Shown: piece by piece, positions 1 through 10,340 of the stretch
Numbering within the stretch: the first letter of the stretch is position 1
How the letters are laid out: each line of letters opens with the position of its first letter
Origin: Coniferiporia sulphurascens
Taxonomy: Eukaryota > Basidiomycota > Agaricomycetes > Hymenochaetales > Hymenochaetaceae
Length of the DNA stretch: 64,000 bases
Assembly: GCA_002794785.1 (NCBI GenBank)
Contig: NBBA01000010.1
Span: 992,001-1,056,000 of the forward strand
Reading direction: 5' to 3'
Program-made: the position numbers and the translations under genes
The notes under the pieces: model-generated
The model's input: the letters and a program-made list of their open reading frames with translations, nothing else
Databases searched by the model: none
What the model was told of the DNA's origin: nothing

Positions 1-361
1 TCTTATGGTAAAGGATTCCAGAACTCTTACGCTGCTCGAAGTCGTGGGCCGACGACAATTGGCGAATAGTTAGACGATAGTTAATGGCTTGAAGTTGGGA
101 TTACGCGAGTTGATCACGTCATTGCAAGCAGCACGGCTATATTTACCGCGCCGCGGGATCGTGAATTCGCAAACTCTCAATTCAAATTCCCCGGGTCTAA
201 CAAGCCGAAAATGGAAAATGATCGGCATGGATCGACCCACTCGATCCCTCTTGAATTCCTCATGAATCCAACTTGAAGCTGTCCACAAGAAAACAATACG
301 CATACCAAGGGCCACTAATACACACGTAACTGGCTATTTCAAATGTGAGAAAAGAGAAAAA
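1..361. other. intergenic, no gene recognised
   Basis: This stretch lies downstream (3') of the first P450 gene. Short open frames on both strands show no recognisable domain, and I see no RNA gene or repeat. Confidence 0.5.
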
Positions 362-2640
362 TTACATCCGTCTCCTGAACAGGACCTTCGCCTTCGGGTT
401 TGGCACGACCGACACCCCGAATTCGAGGTCCTTCGGCCGGCCGGCCTCCGCATCCTCTAGCTTCACATCGTATGTCAGTATCAGGTACGCCATTATTGTC
501 TTCATCTCAGATACCGCGAAAAAGCGACCTGAACTGTTTCAAAAAAGAGAAAGAAAGAAAAGGAAGAAAGAGGAAGAAAGAGGAAGGAAAAGCGAACTCA
601 GTCAGTTGGTTTGCTCGTATACAGCCGCCACAAGGGCAACATCAAGAAGGAAAGGTAGCTTACCATCCATGACGTCCGTAACCGAATGACAGGTATTCCA
701 AGCTCGTCGATACCATCTGGCGCTTCGCTCCCCCACCTTCGCCCTTCTCCCGCATGTGAGCGAAGCGAAATCCATCGAACTCATGCGCGTTCGCATAGTG
801 TGTGTCGTCGTAATGCGCGGCCAGGACATTACACGCCACGATCGTGCCCGCGGGCAGAAACGTCCCGTCCGAAAGTGTGTAGTCGATAAGTGCCTTGCGG
901 ATCAACGGAACTAATCATCCCGCAAGTATGTGATACCGGCGCGGTGACAGCGAGCATTATAAGACTGTACGGGGAATTAATTGTCTACTCACACATCCCT
1001 ATCCCAGTATACCTCTGTGACTCCTTCATAAAGCTATCGAGCTTCCACATCTTTCCTATGGCTACTTTCGTCCAGCCCTCTGTCTCTATCACGCGCTCCA
1101 CTTCCTCTCGGAGCGGTTCGATGTACTCCGGGCGTGCGGCGAGGTGGAATAGCGCATGTGTGAAGCTCTGCCAAAAGACGGTAATCATGATGATACCACC
1201 CAAGTGAATGGAGAAAAAGTGGATTACGTTTGACGTAGTGTGCACAGCAGCGAAGTTGAGCGCGAGTATGCGTTGCGTCAAAGCCTCGACTGTTCTCTGT
1301 CTGCCTTCCGCCTCGTCCATAAGCCAGGAGAGCATGTCGTTCTGATAGACCGCCGATCGGTAAGCTCATCCGGAGAGTTGAAAATATGGCTCTCACAGGC
1401 TTTCCGAGCCAATCCTTTCCATGTTGTTCATACTGTCGGAGCCGATGCTCAATTATAGGCCTCAAGTGTTTAACGCCGCGACGCCTGCTGGCCGGAACAG
1501 CCGTGAGGATTTCAGTAGCAATTCTAATTTACATTGTCAGCAAAAATACCCTCTGATTGTCGCGTTTTACTCGTGCGCTGTACCTTTTCAGTACTTCGGG
1601 AAATAATCCTAATACATGTGCCCCTTTCATGACATCAATGGTGAAACGAATATTGAGATCAATGTAATCCTTGTCTCTGCCTGATTGATAGCTGTGATGT
1701 CTTTTTTCTCTTTCACTTTCGGATATTTGATGCAGACTTACAGAGGGGAAGGCCGACAAGCATGCGGTTGCTTGTCCTGCAAATGATCTCCATCATGGTT
1801 TCCAGACCTACCCGGCTGACCCATTCTACATCAAGCACTTGTTGAGCGCACATTTACATGGAAATCACCGACAGAACGTACCTTCGCCCCTTGCTGGAAT
1901 ACTATCGTTAAAGGCACAAGCGATTTCATCCCTGATTTCGTCGAAAAGACTGAAGAGGTTGCGAGTTAGCTGGGAGCGCACGATCGGGACGTGATATCGA
2001 TTTTCCACCACCAAAGCTCCGAGTGTGTGCTTAAGGGAGAGCAACTTAAAGTACCAGAGCGTTGTGTCAGTATCGGCATCGGTCCTTAAGATAATATAAC
2101 CTGAATATCATTTGGCTTTGGAACACATACATCGTCTGCGGATTTTTCGCGTGACAACCTGTCATCCGGTGCCCTGCTAATTTCTTCCATAAGCTTCGGG
2201 CTATTTACGACGACCATCCATCTATCCAGCCCCGGAACCTTGAATGTGCGCGAGCCATACTGGGGCGCACCACGGATAGTATCAGCCTCGACGGGGAAAG
2301 ATTAAGGTGGTCATAATGAACCTCGTTGTATCCCTCTTCGAGCATCGCTCTCGCGTTTGTGAAGAACTTTACGGCACCATAGTAAGACGTCAACCTCCCC
2401 GACGGTCCAACAGCAGGTACATCGATCTGCGGACACAAGTCGGGGTTAACACAACACCTTTTGACAGGGGTGAAAATACGGGAGACGAACATCGCGCTTC
2501 TTGGCGCTGAAGTACTGGAGGCAGGAGTAAAAGACGATGGCCACGCATAATACGATGTATTCCATGTTTCCCTGAAGTCCAAGGAGACTACTCTCGGGTG
2601 AACCTCCCGAAGGAACGACCGCGGTAAAGTCGTTGGACAT
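362..2640 (-). CDS. cytochrome P450 monooxygenase, copy 1
   Basis: Multi-exon minus-strand P450, a membrane-anchored heme-thiolate monooxygenase of the endoplasmic reticulum. Exon 1 starts at the ATG at 2640 and encodes a hydrophobic N-terminal anchor (about residues 25-42) followed by AKKRDVR. Later exons carry an I-helix reading NFAAVHTTSN, the K-helix ExxR as ESQR (about 1030-1040), the perf region EFDGFRF, and the heme loop FGYGRHG-CSGRFF split by the last intron (about 545-664). The protein ends KVLFRRRM with TAA at 362-364. The I-helix has His where many P450s have an acidic residue; this is seen in fungal CYP68/CYP503-like families. The heme Cys is present, but the usual CPGR is CSGR here. 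The last intron holds a very long polypyrimidine tract (coding strand). All exons join in frame, so I read the gene as intact. Substrate unknown. It is a tandem paralogue of the gene at 3604-5821, with matching intron positions. Confidence 0.85.
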
Positions 2641-3603
2641 TGATAGAGGGTGATAGTGGTAGGAAGAGGGGGAGGTGACAGTGCGCAGTTTATTCCCGCT
2701 CATATAGAGAGGCTAGTTGCTCCGTCACGGTACTCGTGTCTCTTGTATTGGAACTTGAAATTCCGAAACGATCCTCAGGCCAAACCGAGATTTACTTGAA
2801 CGCTCGTATCTGGAAGGTCGGGTTTCATTTTTGTAGTATGAGGCGTGCGGCACAAGTTTCGAAGGCTGTCAGCTTGGATAACATCATGATGGTAACGTAT
2901 TATTAGACGTGCCTTATGTGCATCCAAAAAGCATTAATATTACAAGTTGCATATAGTATAATGAGACCGGTTTATCTTTTTCTGGACTTAGTGGAAATGT
3001 CATTGTCGCCTCATGTCTCTGAGCTGTTGGGCTTTGTTAGATGTGTTCTCCTGCCGTGTATGTCGTACTTCTCACGTTTCCAGGTCAATAAATCCTCAGA
3101 CTTGTACTGGCAGCGGCATTGTCGAATTCAGACTTATGAGAGAAGAGGATCGTCATAATCCGAATAAGGTAGATTGATCCAAACCGGGCTATAAATAAAC
3201 GTAAGCGGCATACTCCGAGTCGTACCCTTTACCGTGCCTTAGAAGGATTGATGTATGGTCCGTAGCGACGATACTTAGTTGAGGCGGGGATTCCCACCAT
3301 CTAATATTCTCTACAAAGGACCCGGCATGCCTTTGGTCATTTCGACCTGTGTGTCTGTTTATTGTATCTGTGTACAGGTTTCTTTGGACAAGCAGCCAGT
3401 GCAGAGCTATGCACCCGATTCTCATGAAAAGGAAGCACTTCGCAATGATAGAAGAAGACAATTGAAAAGACGGACGGAAAGGAAAACGTATAAGCTGCAG
3501 TCAGTCCATAGTAAGAGGATATACATTTCTAGATAACTTGAAGACGAGCAAGCCACAAATACATCACGTCACACAAAGATGGTCAGTGAAACGGAAGGTT
3601 AAA
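2641..3603. other. intergenic spacer between tandem P450 genes
   Basis: Upstream region of P450 copy 1 and downstream region of copy 2. A TATAT-like motif near 2700-2706 (minus strand) sits about 60 bp before the copy 1 start. No other gene is supported. Confidence 0.5.
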
Positions 3604-5821
3604 TCATATCCGACGTTTTCTGAACAAGACCTTCGCCCTTGGGTTAGGTGTGACGGACGGCCCGAACTCTATGTCTTTCGGACGGCCGCCAGCCGCGTCC
3701 TCCAGCTTCACGTCATAATTCAGCACCAGGTGCGCCATCATTGACTTGAGCTCGTTCGCAGCGAAGAAACGCCCAGGGCTAATGTAAATTAGATTAAAGT
3801 AGACGGTAATAATCGTCAGTGTTCAACCATCGAGTTTGGGGGAGAATCAGTGGAGAGTCAACTTACCAAGCATGGCGACCGTGGCCGAAAGGAAGGTACT
3901 CCATGCTCGTCGAAACCATCTGGTGCTTCGTCCCCTCACCTTCGCCTTCTTCGCGCATGTCCGAGAAGCGAAACCCGTCAAACTCATGTGCATTCACGTA
4001 ATACGCGTCTTCGTAATGCGCGGCGAGAGAGTTGCACGCGAGGAGCGTGCCCGCAGGCAGAAACGTACCGTCCGAAAGCGTGTAGTCTACAAGCGCCATC
4101 CGCGACATCGTGACTGCACGCGCACACACATACACAGACCAATGGGACGTCAGAGAGCGTTTACGGACCGAAAATCTGGCCGTGCACTTACTCATACCGA
4201 TACCGCTGTAGCGCTGTGACTCTTTCATGAAGCTGTCGAGCTTACGCATCTTGTTCATAGCAGGCTTCGTCCAGCCCTCCTCTTTTATCACGCGTTCTAT
4301 TTCCGCACGGAGCGGCTCGATGTATTCCGGACGCGCGGCGAGGTGGAACAGTGCATGTGTGAAACTCTGTCAAGACGGTCGATCGGGATCAGTATGACAA
4401 CAATCCTGCAAGCGCAAGGAGGCTTAGATTACATTTGACGAAGTGTGCACTGCAGCAAAATTCAGCGTGAGGATACGGTGTGTCAAAGCCTCGACGGTTT
4501 GCTGTTCGCCTTCAGCCTCATCCATGATCCACGTAAGCATATCGTTCTGGTCGATGACACCATAAGCTTAGCCCCAAATAGGTCAGTAGTAAAACGCACA
4601 GGTTTATCAGACCAATCCTTTCCGTGCTCCTCGTACCGCTGGAGACGATATTCGATTACGGGTCTCATGTGCCCGATAGCACGACGCATACTGGCTGGGA
4701 CTGATGTTAGGTACCTCCCTGCGATCCTACGATTTTGTTTTGTCAATTGATTTCTCTGGCCACATTGCAACAGTAATCTATCTTACCCCCTCATGAAAAT
4801 CGGGAACATACTAATCATCTGCGATGCCTTGACGACATCCAGCGTGAAATTAACGTTTAGGTCAATAAAGTCTCTTTCCCTGCCTAATCACGACTTATGA
4901 GACTCGCTCTCGTCTCAAAAATCATGCTGCAAGCTTACAGAGTGGACGCCCGACAAAAACGCGGTTGCTCGTCCTGCAAACGACTTCCATGACGAGTTCT
5001 CGGCCAACGCGGCTGACCCATTCTACGCGCAAAAGCTTCAGAGAACCAACTCAATTTAGTATTGACCTATGCATACCGTCGCCCTTTACCGGGATTCCCT
5101 CGTCGAAAGCACAAGCGATCTCGTCCTTGATATCATCGAAGAGATTGGCGATATTTCGAGTCAGCTGGCGCGCACTACCGATATATTGCGATGTCCTCCT
5201 TCCTTCGCCAAGTGACCTAGCGTATACTTCTGGGAAATGGTCTTATCGCGCCATTACCCATATGAGCCGGGAGAAACGAATTAGAAGGATAGGAATATGG
5301 CGCACTTCCTCTACAGCTTCGCTAAACGATAGCTTGTCGTCCGGTGCTTTGCGCACCTCGTCTATGAGCTCGGGACTACTGACAATGACCAGCCACCTGC
5401 CCAGCTGCGGGACCTTAAAGGTACGCGAGTTATACTGAGTCAAATAATCCATGGACGATATCGGCATCAGTGGATTGAAAGATTCGAGCGAGAGGAAACA
5501 AGAATATAGACCTTCTTGTAGCCTTCTAAGAGTAGCGCCCTAGCGTTCTTCGTGAACTCTATAGCGCCAAAATAGGACGCCAATCTCCCTGGGGGCCCCA
5601 TGGCGGGTACAGCGATCTGCGAGCAAAATACAAGATGAGCCTGAAGAAACGATCTGAGAACTGCAGAAGAGATGACGTACATCGCGCTTCCTGGCGTTGA
5701 AATACTGAATGCCAGCCATGACAATAACCGCACATGCCACAAACTGGCCTGCGTCCCTCGGAGAACCGAGAAAATGGCCTTCAGGAAGAGGAGTGGTTAC
5801 CGTAAAGTTGTAGATAGACAT
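3604..5821 (-). CDS. cytochrome P450 monooxygenase, copy 2
   Basis: Paralogue of the P450 just downstream, in the same orientation and with the same exon plan. It starts at the ATG at 5821 (MSIYNFTVTTPLPEG), with an N-terminal membrane segment followed by NARKRDVR. Exon 2 starts IAVPAMGPPGRLASY, matching IDVPAVGPSGRLTSY in copy 1. The I-helix exon reads NDMLTWIMDEAEG, then LNFAAVHTSSN. The K-helix is ESQR (about 4225-4235) and the perf region EFDGFRFSD. The heme loop FGHGRHA-CPGRFFA is complete, joined across the intron at about 3785-3865, so this copy keeps the standard CPGR. The protein ends LFRKRRI with TGA at 3604-3606. Expected role: oxidation of a small hydrophobic molecule at the ER, using a cytochrome P450 reductase partner. 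The substrate cannot be told from sequence, and no terpene synthase or polyketide synthase lies next to it. Confidence 0.88.
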
Positions 5822-6521
5822 TGGAAGATGGAGACTATTGAAGAAAATACGGCAGAGCGCAGCGTGTTATATAGCTCACATGAGGAAGCACAGGTTGCTT
5901 CGTCTAGGCAAGAAGCTGATCACATCGGCAAAATGTGCGCGCATCCAGTAATAATTGTGACACGACTATACTTAAGTATAGACGTCGACGCATGCACAGA
6001 CATTCGCCTAAAAGCCGACTTTGGGTTAGATCAACTCGAAGCCCCACTAAAGGATACCGTTTAAATTTAAGCCCCCATAGCTTACGTAAGCGCGTCCTGC
6101 TTAACCAATCGCGTACCTTCGTGCCGTATAACGGGGACCAAACCCACGAAAACCGCGCAGCTTCGTCCTTCGTACGCGGCGGAGGCAATTAATGATGTCC
6201 CGGAAAAGATCAGCAGGTAGCGTCCTTAGTCAGCAAGCTTATGCCACGGGCCTACTCTTCCCGCCCCGCGGCCCTTCTACGATGCAGAAATACGAGAAGT
6301 CGGCGACCGGCGCGAAGAGACAACAGGAAAGTCGTCTTAAGGCGGATGATCCTGAGTGAATGTAGCCAGTCGTTTCCGGGTAACCCACGCGATAGCACAC
6401 ATAATTGAAAGAAAGACTGAGATTAAGTTTTAGGCAGTGTAGATTGTAACTCAAAACAGTGCTAGGATTGAGAAAAAATAAGTAGGCACTGCTTCAACAA
6501 CTGAAATCCAGAAGACTCACA
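5822..6521. other. intergenic between P450 copy 2 and ATP10
   Basis: Contains the promoter of P450 copy 2 and the 3' flank of ATP10. Short open frames look random. No RNA gene or repeat was recognised. Confidence 0.5.
5867..5873 (-). promoter_or_regulatory. TATA box of P450 copy 2
   Basis: The minus strand reads TATATAA about 46 bp before the ATG at 5821. Position and orientation fit a core promoter for P450 copy 2. This is a short motif, so moderate confidence. Confidence 0.45.
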
Positions 6522-7627
6522 CTAACTACCCGACTTTTTACCCATTCGGTCCAGGAGTACCTTCGCACATCTCTTTAGCGACTCACCCTCTGTTGGGGTT
6601 GCCAGCCCACCACCCGCCCATCGTACACGTAAGTTCTGGTCCAACAGATACACAAACCCAATGTGCTTGTTGTTCATTCCCAGCGGCTCGCGTACATACT
6701 CCATGTTTTGCTTCGACATCAGGTACGTCGCGTGAAGATTCTCAGGTATGTTGCGCCGCAGTGACGAAACGTAAAGCGACACAAGAAAGGCCTTCGCTAC
6801 ATTCTCTTGTAGATTGATCTGCACGAAGCGGTAATGCGGATTGGAGAGGTATTCCTCATTCGTTGCGCGGACGAAGCTGTCAACGTGTTCCTAATGCCAC
6901 AATCGAGTTAAGATAGAATATTTTGAGAGGTATGAATCTCCGGTTTACCTCCGAAATGGCTGTTGAGAGCATAGCGACCACGGACACCTTTCCTTTGCAG
7001 ATATCTGTCGTATGCACGGTATCCTTATTCAGCAATGACGTGCCAGAAATGTCCGGGAAATATAATGAATGCTAATTGACAAAACTGAGCACGACACCTC
7101 CGATTGAGCATCAAATAGCCAGCTCACGTCTTCACGAATAAGTGTCTGCGGCGCAATCCATGTCTTGCCGCCAAGCTTCCGTGTCGCATTCAGGTCGCTA
7201 TAGTATCCCTTCGTCGCCTCTTTAACACTGGCTGAGGAGTTCATTATGGAATTCTGGAGGCCAGCAAAATGAGATTGCATGCTCACATGTGCTTGCGCCT
7301 CGCGAGTCGAACGTCCTGGTCCATCAGTGCCATCGTTTCATCACGCCACGACTTGCGCAACGTCGTCGGTGGTTCTCGCACACCGAGAGGGCGAGGGAGG
7401 TAGGGTAGTGACTCACCCTTTGGCGATACATCTTCTACCACTGTCGAAGCAGTTGCCGAAGTCGAGGTGGAAGCCTCAGGTACGGTGCTCGCCGCCGACG
7501 ACTTGTATCGACATTTGCATACCGGCAGAGCTACACGCAGGGGACGATCGTTCACAAATCTGAGAAGGCCTGCGTCGCTGACAGGCCGCAGCGACGGTGG
7601 GCGGCGGGCGAATGCGCGGGAGAGCAT
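6522..7627 (-). CDS. ATP10: mitochondrial ATP synthase assembly factor ATP10
   Basis: Four or so exons encode an ATP10-family protein, an inner-membrane chaperone for the F1FO ATP synthase that helps subunit 6 assemble. The first exon (from 7627) begins MLSRAFARRP and is Arg/Ser-rich with few acids, as expected of a mitochondrial presequence. Later exons give TKGYYSDLN, KTWIAPQTLIRED, LYFPDISG, VSVVAMLSTAISE and the C-terminal block NNKHIGFVYLLDQNLRVRWAG, followed by a final helix ending GKKSGS, TAG at 6522-6524. The order of these blocks and the C-terminal motif match the ATP10 family closely. The gene is divergent from histone H2A, with about 230 bp between start codons. Confidence 0.9.
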
Positions 7628-7705
7628 AACGCGGCCAGTATTAAATCACCAAATTTTGGGCCGAAAAGACACGCCAAAAGTGGATGGGTTCCTGTGGTGG
7701 TTGCA

Positions 7706-7713
7706 TCACGTGA
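7706..7713. promoter_or_regulatory. palindromic E-box in the ATP10/H2A divergent promoter
   Basis: TCACGTGA, a perfect palindrome with a CACGTG core, lies between the ATP10 start (7627) and the H2A TATA box. CACGTG is the site of class B bHLH factors. Its use here is inferred. Confidence 0.5.
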
Positions 7714-7716
7714 TCA

Positions 7717-7724
7717 TATATAAA
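7717..7724 (+). promoter_or_regulatory. TATA box of histone H2A
   Basis: TATATAAA lies 133 bp before the H2A ATG (7857), just after the E-box and on the H2A side of the divergent promoter. The spacing fits a TATA box plus a 5' UTR of about 100 nt. Confidence 0.65.
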
Positions 7725-7856
7725 CGCCAAACGCGCCTCAGCGTCGACCAACAACCACTTGGCTTCTGACCCTCATCATCTCCCCCCCTCGTCCTTGTTG
7801 CTCTGTTCCTGCCCTCACCTACTGCTTTTAATACCTAAGCTAAATTAAACTCGAAC

Positions 7857-8595
<739 letters not shown>

Positions 8596-9489
8596 GGTCC
8601 ATGATCATGGACAGAGACTAAAATTTCTCCTTCATCTTCAGAATATGTACTCTTCTTGTCGAGTCTGTAAGATATGAAAAGCAGTTTGGAGAACGGTTTA
8701 CATGTGGGACAGGCTGGGGTTGGCTTGTGTAAGGTAGACGGGTACTGCCTAGTCCGGATGCGCGTTTATTCTGAAGACTTGCGTTTACATTTAAAATATC
8801 ACCGTAATCTCCGTCGCTAAGGATGCTTACAGTATGTCCCTTGTTGGAACGGGAAAAGAGAAAGCAAGGTCGCTGCTGGCGGATAGGCACTCGTGTTCCG
8901 TCAGCGGGATCGCGAACGTGTTCAGCTTCAAGGAATTACACGAGTCTACGCATGCACGCGTTCGTCGCGTGCTTCAACCACCGCATGTGTCTCAGGACAC
9001 GTTTGCCAGTGAACGTTCAAGCGGCCGCTCGTTTCACGTTCCAAAGTTATCTCCTATTGTCGTTTCCTTTTTTCTTTCTCCGAAGGTGACCCATGCGGGT
9101 CATGCGGGTCATGCGGGTCATCGTAGTACCGGTGGGCGCGCGGCGAATGGCGGCGGGGATGGCGCGAACGTTCGCTCCCTGGCTCCTGAATATTTAGTAA
9201 TTCAAATCGACTGGCCCCTCCGTGCTATCGGTGCAACTACACCGACCGGACCCGGACACTTGGGTAAATTGTTGTCGATAGCTTCACGCACGTGCTGCAA
9301 TCGCGACTCGGAGCACGAACTACTTACTACGAAATATAATTAAGAAAGACATCGATTTAACATTGATTCTCGGAGATTGAGGTGATGCGCACTAGATCAT
9401 TGATATCACATTTTCGTGTAAACGCGTAATAGTTAGTAGTGAATAAGTGGCCCAAGCCCTTTGTGGCTTAGACGGCTTCCTAATTAAAG
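8596..9489. other. intergenic, H2A 3' flank
   Basis: No gene recognised. An open frame at 8834-9343 has no domain and crosses the short tandem repeat at 9087, so I treat it as chance. The MITE-like element follows. Confidence 0.5.
9087..9122. repeat. short tandem repeat, 9-10 bp unit
   Basis: About three and a half copies of CATGCGGGT (with a linking base) in tandem. Noncoding minisatellite. Confidence 0.8.
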
Positions 9490-9935
9490 ATTAGACACCG
9501 AATTACAGCTGTTTGCATATATCATGGCACAACACGTCGTGCGCGGGAATTTTTGTACATAGTTTCAACTAAAATGACTTAGCCGAATTCCATATGAGAC
9601 TGACTTAGTCGCGTCGTGCCGTTCTGCGGCCAGCGCATACATTCTACTCTGCTCCAACCAACTCAAATTAAACGCCATTTGTTTCTGGGGTTCATGACAA
9701 ACCCAGACTACTCAAGATCATATGGCTGTGATTTTTATCTTACGGTGCAGCAGTTGATCAAGTAGATGCCCAACGGGGTGGAATGTAAGTGCTGTCTGCA
9801 GCATGGCACGACGCGACTAAGTCAATTTCATACTGAATTTGGCTAAGTCATTTCAATTAAAACTACAAGTATGCACAAAATTTTACGACGCGTTGTGCCA
9901 TCATATATGCAAACAGCTGTAATCGTGACCGAACA
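9490..9935. mobile_element. foldback / MITE-like element with ~150-bp inverted arms
   Basis: The left arm starts near 9502 (ATTACAGCTGTTTGCATATA) and its imperfect reverse complement ends at 9923. Matching blocks run inwards in the same order in both arms: ATGGCACAAC, CGTCGT, AATGACTTAGCC, GACTTAGTCGCGTCGTGCC, and CTGC...CA.TTACATTC. Each arm is about 150 bp, leaving a spacer of about 125 bp (9650-9777). No coding frame lies inside. This fits a non-autonomous foldback element or MITE, or a long hairpin. The exact ends and target-site duplication were not settled: outside the arms only weak similarity (GACACCG / GGTCACG) continues. Confidence 0.8.
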
Positions 9936-10340
9936 TTGCATGCTTCCGAGTCGTCGTTGTACAATCATCCAGCTGTCGCATTTGAACACATCTAGTTTTG
10001 GTTTTGGAGAAACCACAGTCCTGGCATCAAATTCTCCCCTTTAACGCACGTCATATACAATGTAGTTTTGGAAGGAATCCGAAGAAATGAGCAACTCTAC
10101 ACGCGAAAGGGGGGGAAAGAAAGAAGGAAAGGAAACATACGAGAAGTAATAATAAAACAGATGCCAGCCTGCCATGATACATGGTATTTTGTTCTTTCCC
10201 GATCAACCCCGCTCTTCGCGCGTAATCACCCAGAGGTACAGAAAAAAAAGAAAGGATGAAAGGAAACCAGGGGAGAAAAAGGAAAAGAAGATAAGAAATG
10301 AGTGTATTCAAGATGGTTAGCATCGTCAGACGAAATAGCT
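9936..10340. other. 3' flank of the bHLH gene
   Basis: Purine-rich on the plus strand (10105-10290), so pyrimidine-rich on the bHLH gene strand. Probably its 3' UTR and flank. No separate gene. Confidence 0.4.
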
